DNA of 13,599 nucleotides from Pseudomonadota bacterium (GTDB lineage: Bacteria; Chloroflexota; Ktedonobacteria; Ktedonobacterales; JACDGC01). Made by a program: the position numbers and the translations under genes. Every line of letters starts with the position of its first letter. Position 1 is the stretch's first letter. Positions 1 to 7,133 of this stretch are shown here, in pieces. The notes under the pieces were generated by a model. The model saw only the letters and a list, made by a program, of their open reading frames with translations. It had not been told where the DNA came from and ran no database searches. Location of the stretch: positions 1 to 13,599 of the forward strand of contig JAJPKG010000147.1 in the NCBI GenBank assembly GCA_021323815.1, in the 5' to 3' direction.

Positions 1-867
1 ACCGCTGCCGGTGGGTAGCGGAGAAGATGTATCCACCAGGCGCGGGCGCACGACATTCGCGGCGTTCACACCGGGGGCCGCGCATGCCGCGAATGCGCTG
101 ATGTCACTCGTCGCGTAGCCATCCATCTCCAGCAGCGCCATATGCTGCCCGCTGGCGCTGATTGCCGGATAATTATACATGCGCGCCATCTGACTCATCA
201 GAAACACCGAGCCATCTGCCGGCGGGCAAGATGCATGAGGGAATATCGATCGATGGATGAGATGTGTTTGAGCGAGGAATGTGTTTGTCTCTGTGCGGTG
301 CCACTGGCGCGCATCATCCAATCCCACAACAGTGGCAATGACCGAGGCGAGATTCGCAGGGAGCGTGATGTCGCGGTCGTTGGCGAAGAAGACGCGCCCA
401 TTAGATGCGCGATAGGTGTTCAGCCGCACCTGGAAGGCGGCGGCAATCTGTTGCGCGGTGCCGCTGGCACGCAGGGCCACCCCGCCATCTTCCACGCCGT
501 CAAGGTGCAATCCCGCTGCTTGCAAGAAGCGTTCAACGCTCTGCTGCGCGACGGCAGCCGGGCCGAAACGTTGCGCGAACTGCGCGGGGGTGATGAACCG
601 CCGGAACAGCGGCGAGCCGGGCGTCGTGACGGCGACGTCAAACGCCGCCAGACCGGCAGGATCGCGCGGGCGCAGGGTCAGGGTTAATGAAAGCATCCGG
701 TCTGCGGGTAATTGACCGGTTACAGAGGCATGCGCCACCTGGGGCGCGACAGTGCCGGGCATGAGTTGCATGCTGGTTGTCGGTGCCGCCGCGCTGGCAC
801 GCAATGCCGAAAAAACCAGCACCACCAGTCCCACAGCGCCGCCGCCGGCAAAGATCTTGTGTTTCAC
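1..867 (-). CDS. Secreted S53 (sedolisin/kumamolisin) peptidase, N-terminal part, truncated by window edge
   Basis: Open frame of 289 codons reaching the left edge, read from a GTG at 867 with AGGTAGG about 6 nt upstream. Residues 1-27 look like a Sec signal peptide: a KHK start, a hydrophobic stretch at about 7-22, and a probable cut after ASA. Residues about 50-190 match the pro-kumamolisin activation domain, including the family block SPLFRRFITPAQFAQRFGP at 85-103. The catalytic domain begins around 228, where YNYPA and the strand GQHMALLEMDGY resemble the kumamolisin start (GxxxIALIELGGGY). In this family the catalytic Glu/Asp pair and the Ser lie further downstream, so they fall outside the window and activity cannot be judged. 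Known role: acid-active serine-carboxyl endopeptidase, secreted as a self-cleaving proenzyme. A GTG at 915 is a possible but less likely earlier start. Divergent from the flavoprotein gene at 1087. Confidence 0.85.
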   Translation of the reverse strand, partial: MKHKIFAGGGAVGLVVLVFSALRASAAAPTTSMQLMPGTVAPQVAHASVTGQLPADRMLSLTLTLRPRDPAGLAAFDVAVTTPGSPLFRRFITPAQFAQRFGPAAVAQQSVERFLQAAGLHLDGVEDGGVALRASGTAQQIAAAFQVRLNTYRASNGRVFFANDRDITLPANLASVIATVVGLDDARQWHRTETNTFLAQTHLIHRSIFPHASCPPADGSVFLMSQMARMYNYPAISASGQHMALLEMDGYATSDISAFAACAAPGVNAANVVRPRLVDTSSPLPTGSG

Positions 868-1001
868 AGAAAGCCTACCTATTCCTTCGGAATGGCGTGC
901 GCTGTCCGTGCCCACTGATTGCAGTATAGGGATCTGCGCCAAATGGGGCGCGCTCTGCGCGGCGGAAAGCTCAGCGGCGCGCCGTCTCACCGCCGGTTCG
1001 C

Positions 1002-1030
1002 TTGATGGTCGTCCGGCTTTTTGCTAGACT
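1002..1030 (+). promoter_or_regulatory. Probable sigma70-type promoter of the flavoprotein gene
   Basis: TTGATG (1002-1007), a 17-bp spacer and TAGACT (1025-1030) match the -35/-10 consensus at 4/6 each. Transcription would start near 1037, leaving a leader of about 50 nt that contains the AAGGAA ribosome site at 1074-1079. It lies in the 219-bp divergent spacer (868-1086) shared with the S53 gene. I saw no clear promoter for that gene. Confidence 0.4.
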
Positions 1031-1086
1031 AGACACGCCACTTCTGCCAGCGAGTCTTCTGCGTATTTCGTATAAGGAACCAGAAC

Positions 1087-2121
1087 ATGAAACAGCAGCA
1101 AGCAGTCGTTATCGTCGGCGCAGGACCGGCTGGGTGTTCTGCGGCGCGTGAATTGGCACGAGCGGGCATCACCGGCATCATCTGCGAGCGCGGCATGCCC
1201 CACAAGGAAAAGCCGTGCGGTGATGCTTACACCCCAGATGCGGTCGCCGCTCTGCATGAATGGGGTCTGGATGCCGACGGGCTGGCCGCGTTGGGTGGCT
1301 GGCGCTATCAGCGCGTGATCATCGAAGGGTTTGGCCAGCGTTATGAAGATGGTGATGCCACTCAGGTCAGCGGCTGGGTCATCCGCCGTGCCGCTGTGGA
1401 TCAATGGCTGCGCGATCAGATACATGATGCGTTCCCCATTCACTATGGCGTGACAGTGACGCAGATACGCCGGTGTGGGGATGGATTTGAGGTGATGACG
1501 CGGTCCAGTTCCAGCGGTGAGCCGGCTGCCATCACCTGCGGCGCGGTCATTCTGGCGACGGGAGCTGCGAATCATCTCAGCCGGGCGTGGGGCATTGATG
1601 GCCAGCCGGTGCTGGGTGCATCGCTTTCGCTTTATGCGCAGGGCGCTCCGCCCCCAGGGCTGGAGTTCCGTTTCGCGAAAGATCTGCAAGCCGGCTATGC
1701 CTGGGTGTTTCCGATGCGGGATCAGCTGAATATCGGCGTCTGCGCGCTGAAACCAACCAGTGCCGCCACCCTGCGCGCTCGCGCGAATGTTTTCGCTCAG
1801 GCGTGGCAGCCCCATTCCGGCATGACCTGGCGCGGCGGGGGCCACGCGCTGTGGAGCGGAGAAGGCATTGTCTGGCATGAGCCGACGGGCATCGTCAGTT
1901 GTGGTGACGCGGCGGGACTGACCGATCCCCACTCTGCGGAAGGACTCACGGCGGCGTTTCGCAGCGGAGCAGCAGCGGGAGCAGCCATCGCCGGTTTTTT
2001 GGCCGACCGCCGGTCGGCGGCTCTGGCCGATTATTCCGCCTGGGTCAAGGATTTTGGCACCAGGCACTATCAAACGCTTACTGCCCCGCTGCTCCTCTGG
2101 CGCATGTGGGCGGGAGTATAG
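1087..2121 (+). CDS. Geranylgeranyl reductase family FAD-dependent oxidoreductase
   Basis: Complete 344-aa protein. The start ATG has AAGGAA 7 nt upstream. Residues 8-30 form the FAD-binding Rossmann turn (GAGPAG at 11-16), with E34 ending the second strand. KPCGD at 42-46 matches the K-x-CG block of the geranylgeranyl reductase/ChlP/MenJ group, in the CGD form rather than the CGG form. ILATGA at 155-160 is the usual second dinucleotide-site segment. GYAWVFPM at 203-210 matches the family's GYxWVFP substrate-pocket motif. GDAAGLTDPHSAEG at 273-286 is the second FAD motif with the family's P-x-x-x-EG signature. Known role: stepwise hydrogenation of double bonds in prenyl chains such as geranylgeranyl lipids, chlorophyll phytyl or menaquinone tails. 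The exact substrate cannot be read from sequence. A menaquinone-tail (MenJ-like) or lipid/carotenoid substrate is plausible. Transcribed alone. Confidence 0.85.
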   Translation: MKQQQAVVIVGAGPAGCSAARELARAGITGIICERGMPHKEKPCGDAYTPDAVAALHEWGLDADGLAALGGWRYQRVIIEGFGQRYEDGDATQVSGWVIRRAAVDQWLRDQIHDAFPIHYGVTVTQIRRCGDGFEVMTRSSSSGEPAAITCGAVILATGAANHLSRAWGIDGQPVLGASLSLYAQGAPPPGLEFRFAKDLQAGYAWVFPMRDQLNIGVCALKPTSAATLRARANVFAQAWQPHSGMTWRGGGHALWSGEGIVWHEPTGIVSCGDAAGLTDPHSAEGLTAAFRSGAAAGAAIAGFLADRRSAALADYSAWVKDFGTRHYQTLTAPLLLWRMWAGV

Positions 2122-2449
2122 CGCGAGCGCGAATCCTGCTTCCCCACAGAAAGACCTTTAGCTCTTGCAGCGGCATGTGAAAGAGCCTGCCCATTCGTCC
2201 AGTCGCCGCGCTGCCCATTCCGCCGATGATGCAAGCACAAAGGATGTGGCATAGATATGATGGAAAAAGAAAAACGGAACATGGAGGCCACGAAAATTCC
2301 ACGGAGAACATGAAATTTTCTGCTGTTATTGAGCGAAGAACCGCAACACCGGCACCCATTGCCCGCTAAAAGCATCCCGTGTCCTCCGTGAAAAACTTCC
2401 GTGTCCTCCGTGCTCGCGTCCTTTATTTTTTGAATGGAGAGCAAGCACT
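2122..2449. other. 328-bp spacer without a gene
   Basis: Lies between the flavoprotein stop and the ABC transporter start, both on the plus strand. The first half (2122-2270) shows no coding signal. A TATGAT hexamer at 2256-2261 could be a -10 box but has no convincing -35. The second half is the inverted-repeat element described separately. A GGAG at 2436-2439 serves the ABC gene. Short frames here only translate repeat sequence (runs such as HGGHG) and are not genes. Confidence 0.7.
2279..2413. repeat. Imperfect inverted-repeat element built from GGACACGGAGG-type units
   Basis: The left arm (2279-2312) reads ACATGGAGGCCACG, then AAAATTCC, then ACGGAGAACATG. The right arm (2377-2413) is its imperfect reverse complement. 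The right arm contains an exact 14-bp direct repeat, CCGTGTCCTCCGTG, at 2377-2390 and 2399-2412, with an 8-nt A/T-rich spacer (22-bp period). The left arm carries two degenerate copies in the opposite orientation. The arms flank about 64 bp. ACGGAGGACACGG-like strings recur in intergenic regions of many bacterial genomes, so this is probably a local copy of such a dispersed element. It ends 36 bp before the ABC start codon and would lie in that gene's leader or promoter. Confidence 0.65.
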
Positions 2450-4330
2450 ATGGCGACGGCGGTGGCGCGGCATTGGTGGCAGCGCATCGGCGGCGAAAAG
2501 CTGCCGGATGATGAAGACGTGCTCTCGCCGCAGAAGGTGCTGGCGGCGCTCAAAGGCTTGCCGCGCGTGCTGAAGCTGGTATGGGATGTCAGCCCGCCGT
2601 TCACGGTCGCGTTGGGCGCGCTCTACATCATCCAGGGCTTCGTGCCGGTGGCGACGGCATATATCACCAAACTGGTGATCGACGCCATCATCTTCGGCTA
2701 TAGCCATCACGGGGGGCAGCGCGCCATTACCGCCGTCATCTGGCTGGTGGTGGCGCAGTTCGCATTGCAGGCCCTCAGCAATCTGCTGACGACGATCTCA
2801 AACATTGTGCAGCAGTTGTTGCAGGAAAAGACCGGCTATCAGATTCAATTGCTGGTCATGGAAAAGGCGAATACGCTGGATCTGTCGTTCTTCGAGGACG
2901 CGAAGTTCTATGACAAGCTGCAACAGGCGCAGCAAGAGGCCGCCTCGCGTCCGGCGGGGATGATCTCACAGACCTTCAGCCTGGGACGCACCGTCGTCAC
3001 CTTCTTTTCGATGGCCGCCGTGCTGCTGACGCTGAGCTGGTGGGTTGCCGTGCTGGCGTTGCTGGCACCAGTGCCGGTTTTCATCGCCAACGTGCGCTAT
3101 GGCTGGTGGGGCTTCCAGGTGATGCGCCGCCAGTCGCCGTTGCGCCGCGAGATGCAATATTATAACAACCTGATGACGACGGATACGTATAACAAAGAGA
3201 TCAAACTGTTCACCAGCGGGCCATTCTTCATGCAGTTGTATCGTGGTCTGGTAACGCAGTTTTACACGCAGGCGCGGCGGCTGATCGTTCCGCGCTATAT
3301 GACATCCTTCGGGTTGGGCGTCTTCACGGTCATCGCCAACGGCATCATTTATCTCTACGTGGCGCTGCAAGCGGCGGCTGGCAAGATCACGGTGGGCGTG
3401 CTGACCTTTTATGCCCAGGCGGCGCTCAGCATCGGCACCAGCTTCCAGAGCTTGCTGGGCGGCATCTCGGATATGTATGAGAACAACCTGTTTGTGAATA
3501 CGCTCTTCGACTTCTTGGAATATAAACCCCGGATCGTCAGCCCGCCGGACGGCATCCAGCCGGCACGTGACGGCCTGAGCATCGAATTTCGCCACGTCAC
3601 CTTCACCTATCCTGGCCGAGAGGAAGCAGGACCGGCCCTGCGCGATGTCAGCTTCGCCATCCGCGCCGGCGAGGCGGTGGCGCTGGTGGGGCGCAACGGC
3701 GCGGGCAAGACCACCATTGTCAAGCTGCTCACTCGGCTCTACGATCCCGATGCGGGTGAGATCCTCGTCAACGGGCAGAACATCAAAGACTATGACCTGG
3801 ACGCGCTGCGCCACGAGATCGGCGTGATCTTCCAGGATTACGTGACCTATTTTATGACGGCGTCGCGCAACATCGGCATCGGGCGCGTGCAGGCGGTGGA
3901 TGACACAGCGGGCATCCGCGCGGCGGCGGCCAAGAGCGGGGCGAACGCCGTCATCGAGCGCCTGCCTGAGAAGTATGACACCATGCTGGGCAAGTGGTTC
4001 GACAAGGGGCATCAGCTTTCCGGGGGCGAATGGCAAAAGATCGCCCTCGCCCGCGCCTTCATGCGCGATGCCCAGTTGCTCATCCTGGACGAACCCACCA
4101 GTTCGCTCGATCCCCAGGCGGAATATGAAGTCTTCGCCCGTTTCCGCGAGCTGACGCAGGGCAAATCAGCCATCTTCATCTCGCATCGTTTCAGCACGGT
4201 GCGCCTGGCAAACCGCATTCTGGTGCTGGAAAACGGCGGCATCCTGGAAGAAGGCACCCACCAGGAATTGCTGGCGCTGGGCGGCAGATATGCCGAGCTT
4301 TTCAGCTTGCAAGCCGAGGCATATAAGTGA
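2450..4330 (+). CDS. ABC exporter half-transporter (fused membrane and ATPase domains)
   Basis: Complete 626-aa protein. ATG follows GGAG with a 10-nt gap. The N-terminal half has six predicted membrane segments, near 51-80, 95-113, 182-195, 197-215, 287-310 and 315-336. The ATPase domain (about 375-626) is intact: A-loop Tyr387 (FTYPG), Walker A GRNGAGKTT 414-422, Q-loop Gln462, signature LSGGE 523-527, Walker B LLILDE 543-548, D-loop SSLD 551-554 and switch His579. All catalytic residues are present, so it should be an active ATP-driven exporter working as a homodimer in the cytoplasmic membrane. The architecture is that of type IV (ABCB/MsbA-like) exporters. The substrate is unknown; lipids, peptides and drugs are all possible. 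It has no partner half-transporter next to it. It is convergent with the small membrane protein, with only 10 bp between the two stop codons and no separate terminator visible. Confidence 0.92.
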   Translation: MATAVARHWWQRIGGEKLPDDEDVLSPQKVLAALKGLPRVLKLVWDVSPPFTVALGALYIIQGFVPVATAYITKLVIDAIIFGYSHHGGQRAITAVIWLVVAQFALQALSNLLTTISNIVQQLLQEKTGYQIQLLVMEKANTLDLSFFEDAKFYDKLQQAQQEAASRPAGMISQTFSLGRTVVTFFSMAAVLLTLSWWVAVLALLAPVPVFIANVRYGWWGFQVMRRQSPLRREMQYYNNLMTTDTYNKEIKLFTSGPFFMQLYRGLVTQFYTQARRLIVPRYMTSFGLGVFTVIANGIIYLYVALQAAAGKITVGVLTFYAQAALSIGTSFQSLLGGISDMYENNLFVNTLFDFLEYKPRIVSPPDGIQPARDGLSIEFRHVTFTYPGREEAGPALRDVSFAIRAGEAVALVGRNGAGKTTIVKLLTRLYDPDAGEILVNGQNIKDYDLDALRHEIGVIFQDYVTYFMTASRNIGIGRVQAVDDTAGIRAAAAKSGANAVIERLPEKYDTMLGKWFDKGHQLSGGEWQKIALARAFMRDAQLLILDEPTSSLDPQAEYEVFARFRELTQGKSAIFISHRFSTVRLANRILVLENGGILEEGTHQELLALGGRYAELFSLQAEAYK

Positions 4331-4340
4331 AGCGTGATGC

Positions 4341-4634
4341 CTACGATTCATCCGGCTGTTCTTCAGGCAGCTGGTGAACAGGAAGTAGCCGCCATAACGT
4401 GGTGCCGAGGCTGAAACAGATGCCGACACCGAGCAAGACAATCCCCACAATGAAATAGGGATGCTGCCATTCCTGTGTGGTTGCGGAAGCAGGGGCGGTG
4501 CAATGCACCAAGCCGCCCTGCAAGACGCAGCCGGAATGGCCGCTCGCTCGGCGACCATAAAAGGTGAGCATCAGACCGATGACGATCAGGCATCCATCTA
4601 TGACGCCGAGGATTCGTGTGAGCCGGTTCCTCAT
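4341..4634 (-). CDS. Small two-helix membrane protein, unknown function
   Basis: 97-aa protein. I chose ATG 4634 because GGGAGG sits 9 nt upstream and the protein then starts just before a membrane helix. The frame stays open upstream but looks non-coding there. Predicted helices are near residues 8-26 and 60-81. Between them is a loop of about 33 residues with two cysteines (C36, C45) that could form a disulfide if the loop is outside, followed by a short charged tail (EEQPDES). I do not recognise a family. It lies 148 bp downstream of the receiver gene on the same strand and could be co-transcribed, but nothing shows a functional tie. Confidence 0.6.
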   Translation of the reverse strand: MRNRLTRILGVIDGCLIVIGLMLTFYGRRASGHSGCVLQGGLVHCTAPASATTQEWQHPYFIVGIVLLGVGICFSLGTTLWRLLPVHQLPEEQPDES

Positions 4635-4782
4635 GGGACAAATCCTCCCTTTTTCAAGGCAGACGGTGCAAGGGAGCATGATGTTCCAGGCGCGTGGTGC
4701 AGATGATGGTGGATTTGCCGATGCCGGCATTGGCGGCAGAGAAAACCTGAGCGACGCGGGACGGCTGATCCAGGTCTGTTGT

Positions 4783-5157
4783 CTAGTTCGCCACTTCATA
4801 GATAGTAGCCAAGAGATCCTCAATGTTAAAAGGTTTTCTCACATAAGGCACCTGCCATTTCTGCAGGGTAGCAGTGGCTTCAGCAGGCAGCCAGGCTGGA
4901 GAACGCGCCGCAATCATAATGAAGCGATGCTGCATCATGATATGTTTCTCCAACACCTGGCGGATGAACTCGCTGCCCGACATGATGGGCATGAGCCAAT
5001 CGGTCAAGATGAGATGCGGTTCAGGATGCTGGCGGAGGTAGTCGAGCGCATCCTCACCCGCAGCAAAGTGGACAACCGAAAACCCCTCATCTTCTAAGAG
5101 CATGGTCAGGGTAACGCGGATATCATCGTCATCTTCAAGGATGAGAGCATGCTTCAT
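4783..5157 (-). CDS. Stand-alone CheY-like response regulator receiver
   Basis: 124-aa single-domain receiver starting at ATG 5157. A TTG at 5163 would add two residues but lies too close to the GGA ribosome site and to the predicted transcription start. Key residues are the acidic pocket E8/D9/D10 (LILEDDDD), phospho-acceptor Asp53 in LTDWLMP, and Lys108-Pro109 (YVRKPF). The position normally held by the switch Thr/Ser after beta-4 appears to be Ala (IMIAAR, about residue 83), which would alter phospho-signalling. No output domain follows. Known role of such proteins: they receive a phosphoryl group from a histidine kinase and act by protein contact. No kinase gene is nearby. After its TAG the same frame runs 42 more codons and contains a ParA-like P-loop string, so this gene may once have been longer (see findings). 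Confidence 0.85.
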   Translation of the reverse strand: MKHALILEDDDDIRVTLTMLLEDEGFSVVHFAAGEDALDYLRQHPEPHLILTDWLMPIMSGSEFIRQVLEKHIMMQHRFIMIAARSPAWLPAEATATLQKWQVPYVRKPFNIEDLLATIYEVAN

Positions 5158-5179
5158 TGCCAATGATCCAATCTAGCCT

Positions 5180-5209
5180 CTTATACCGAGCCTTCAATAA
5201 AGGCAGCAA
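5180..5209 (-). promoter_or_regulatory. Probable promoter of the receiver gene
   Basis: On the minus strand, TTGCTG (5209-5204), an 18-bp spacer and TATAAG (5185-5180) form a sigma70-like pair. Transcription would start near 5173, giving a leader of about 16 nt that holds the GGA ribosome site. This short leader supports ATG 5157 over TTG 5163. Confidence 0.45.
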
Positions 5210-5255
5210 GTTTTGTGCCAGGAGCCGTAAACGAGGCAACCTGAATAGCAAGCTT

Positions 5256-5431
5256 GCGGTTAGAAACCGCGCCTGGGAGCTAAAGCCGCGAAGGCCGCCT
5301 ACGCGGCCTGGGTGATGCATATACTGTGACCATGTTCGCCGAACGATACGCTCACCATAACGCGATCAAGGTGGAACGGACCCAGCCTGCGCAGGCAGGC
5401 TTCGTGATCCAAGCCCAGCGGCTTCAGCCGC
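5256..5431. repeat. Palindrome-rich intergenic repeat module
   Basis: Contains at least four perfect palindromes: GCGGTT-AGA-AACCGC (5256-5270), AGGCCGC-CTAC-GCGGCCT (5292-5309), GCCTGCGCAGGC (5385-5396) and GCGGCT-TC-AGCCGC (5418-5431). A shorter one, GTTCG-C-CGAAC, is at 5334-5344. Direct-repeat pieces such as GCCTGGG (5271 and 5306) lie among them. The style (GGTTnnnAACC, then GCCTGCGCAGGCTTCGT, then a CGGCTTCAGCCG stem) resembles dispersed non-coding repeats I associate with Chloroflexota and cyanobacterial spacers. That family link is from memory, not from a search. Confidence 0.6.
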
Positions 5432-5563
5432 CAGCGACCGTGCCACGCCCTGTCCGCCCCATTTGCTCAAACGGCATCATCGCGCCGCTACAAGAAGAAA
5501 TGGTGCTGCAAGGTGCTCTAAAACGAAACGCATCAGCATGGCAAAATGTATCATGACGCGCAT

Positions 5564-5601
5564 CGCGGGGTGAATGATCTTCGCAGATCAGCCACCCCGC
5601 G
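5564..5601. terminator. Long hairpin after the MFS gene, probable transcription terminator
   Basis: Perfect 9-bp outer arms CGCGGGGTG/CACCCCGCG enclose an inner 6-bp stem TGATCT/AGATCA with a TCGC loop and a 2-nt internal mismatch. It starts 11 bp beyond the MFS stop codon. There is no strong U-run on the minus strand, so it is either a non-canonical terminator or an mRNA 3'-end stabiliser. Confidence 0.55.
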
Positions 5602-5612
5602 TTTCCCCTCGC

Positions 5613-7133
5613 TCATTCGGCTGCCCGATTTACGCTGCTGGCGATTTTTCGGTTGGAGAGCAGCAACGACGCGATGATGCCCAGACACGACAGGCCGATC
5701 AACAGCCAGATGGTGTCGTGGAAACCGGCCATTGCCGCCTGCGCCAGTTGGTCGCGCAAGGTGGGGGGCAGCGATCCGGCGGCACCCCCCTGGCCTAGCG
5801 CGGTGGGATTGATGCCGAGCGGTTCTAGCACCTGCCGCACATGCAGTTGCTCGCGCTGCTGGAAATAGGTCGCCAACAGCGCGATGCCAAATGAGCCGCC
5901 CAGGCGTTCTGCCACGTTGAAGAGCGTGTTGGCGTCGGCCAGTTCCCCAGCGACGAGATCGCCTGTCAGCGCCAGCAGCAACGGCTGGATGCACAGGCCA
6001 ATCGCCAGCCCGCGCCCGCTCAGCAGCAAAGCCGTTTGCCAGGTGGACGTGGCGAGTTGAGTCAGCAAGAGCAGTCCCGTGCTGGCAGCGAGAATGATCA
6101 TCCCCAGCAGCACGGTCCAGCGCACGCCCAACCGAGCGCCCAGCGCGTTGCCGCCCAGCGTTCCCACGCCGGTCACCAAACCTTGCGGCAGCAGGGCCAA
6201 ACCGGCCTCGACGGCGCTTTTGCCTTGCAGATCTTGCAGATAGATGGGAATCAAGAAGAGCATGGCGAACATCACCACCGAAGCCAGCGTGGAGAGCACA
6301 ATCGAGAGCGCCGCCTGCGGATGCCGCATCAGACGCAGGTCCAGCGCGGGGTGCTTGCGAGAGAGTGCCAGGGCAATATAGAGCGCGATCAGCACTGCGC
6401 CACCGGCCCACAACGGCCACACATCTGCTGCCAGCCAGCCGCGTTGCGCGCCGGTGGTCGCGCCATAGGTCGCCAACCCCAGCGCGGCGGCAAGCATGAG
6501 CATGCCCAACGGATCAAACCGCGTGGCGCGGTCGCCCGTGCCGGTGGCGTCATCGGGCACCAGCGACACGCCCAGCACGCCCAGCAAACCAATAGGCACA
6601 TTGATCAGGAAGATCAGCGGCCAGCCCGCGACGTGAATGAGCAAACCACCCAACGTGGGGCCGAGCGCAGGCGCGAGAAACAGCACAATGCCCCCTGCCA
6701 CCGGAAACTGGCGCGTGGCGTTATCTTTGCCCAGCAGCAAGCTCATGGCCAGCGGCACCAGCGGCGCACCCACCGCGCCTTGCGCCAGCCGCGCGGCGAT
6801 GAGCACCGGCAGGCTCGGCGCGAAAGCGCACGCCAGCGATGCCAGCGTGAAGCCCAGCAAGCTCACCAGATACATCCGCCGCGCCCCGAAGCGTTTCGCC
6901 AGATAGGCGCTGGTCGGCAACACCACCGCCAGGGCCAGCAGATAACCGCTGATGATCCATTGCGCGTCGGTCAGATTCGCCCCTAACTGGCGAGCGATAT
7001 CCGGCAAAGCAACATTGACGATGTTGGAATCGATCATCGACATGAAAGGACCGGCGATCAGGCTCATCTGAATCAGGCTGTTGCCGGAGCGCGTCGCTGT
7101 GCGCGTGGCTGGTTGGACGGATTGTGTCGTCAT
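5613..7133 (-). CDS. MFS drug-efflux transporter, DHA2 (EmrB/QacA) family, 14 helices
   Basis: Complete 506-aa protein, the usual length for 14-helix DHA2 proton antiporters. Residues 34-46 carry the DHA2 motif D1 (Asp35 in IDSNIVNVALPDI). Motif A lies at about 79-88 (AKRFGARRMY). The motif-B arginine is Arg115 in ARLAQG. Motif C, the antiporter signature, is at 154-163 (APALGPTLGG), followed by W171 and FLINVPIG at 175-182. The protein should sit in the cytoplasmic membrane and expel toxic or lipophilic compounds using the proton gradient; the substrate is unknown. The start ATG overlaps the TGA of the upstream padR gene (ATGA), and its ribosome site GAGG lies inside the end of padR. This indicates translational coupling and one operon. 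PadR-linked MFS pumps are typically induced by their substrates. Confidence 0.92.
   Translation of the reverse strand: MTTQSVQPATRTATRSGNSLIQMSLIAGPFMSMIDSNIVNVALPDIARQLGANLTDAQWIISGYLLALAVVLPTSAYLAKRFGARRMYLVSLLGFTLASLACAFAPSLPVLIAARLAQGAVGAPLVPLAMSLLLGKDNATRQFPVAGGIVLFLAPALGPTLGGLLIHVAGWPLIFLINVPIGLLGVLGVSLVPDDATGTGDRATRFDPLGMLMLAAALGLATYGATTGAQRGWLAADVWPLWAGGAVLIALYIALALSRKHPALDLRLMRHPQAALSIVLSTLASVVMFAMLFLIPIYLQDLQGKSAVEAGLALLPQGLVTGVGTLGGNALGARLGVRWTVLLGMIILAASTGLLLLTQLATSTWQTALLLSGRGLAIGLCIQPLLLALTGDLVAGELADANTLFNVAERLGGSFGIALLATYFQQREQLHVRQVLEPLGINPTALGQGGAAGSLPPTLRDQLAQAAMAGFHDTIWLLIGLSCLGIIASLLLSNRKIASSVNRAAE

Larger units (their letters stand above)
5158..5612. other. 455-bp spacer without a gene
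   Basis: Holds the receiver promoter at its left, the palindrome-rich repeat module (5256-5431) in the middle and the hairpin after the MFS gene (5564-5601) at its right. Between 5432 and 5563 I see nothing recognisable. A 76-codon plus-strand frame (5326-5556) crosses the repeat and has no ribosome site or family resemblance, so I do not call it. Confidence 0.65.

Noticed and set aside
142..687. 181-codon plus-strand open frame at the left edge
   Set aside because: The opposite strand encodes a recognisable signal peptide and S53 pro-domain through this whole stretch.
1024..2073. 349-codon minus-strand open frame opposite the flavoprotein gene
   Set aside because: It is the antisense shadow of a clear flavoprotein. 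High GC keeps the frame open, the composition is Arg/Pro-rich with no family resemblance, and no ribosome site is seen.
2377..2412. Possible minimal CRISPR (two 14-bp repeats)
   Set aside because: Only two short copies with an 8-nt spacer, plus inverted copies nearby and no cas genes.
2070..2444. Minus-strand frames in the spacer before the ABC gene
   Set aside because: Their HGGHG/TEDTE-like residues come from the ACGGAGG repeat units. Such translations are a known annotation artefact.
2966..4036. 356-codon minus-strand open frame opposite the ABC transporter
   Set aside because: Antisense shadow of a gene with intact ABC motifs; no domain or start signal of its own.
5326..5556. 76-codon plus-strand frame in the 455-bp spacer
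   Set aside because: Translates the palindromic repeat, starts at GTG without a ribosome site and shows no family likeness.
6036..6986. 316-codon plus-strand open frame opposite the MFS gene
   Set aside because: Gln/Arg/His-rich translation typical of antisense to a membrane protein; the MFS reading has all its family motifs.
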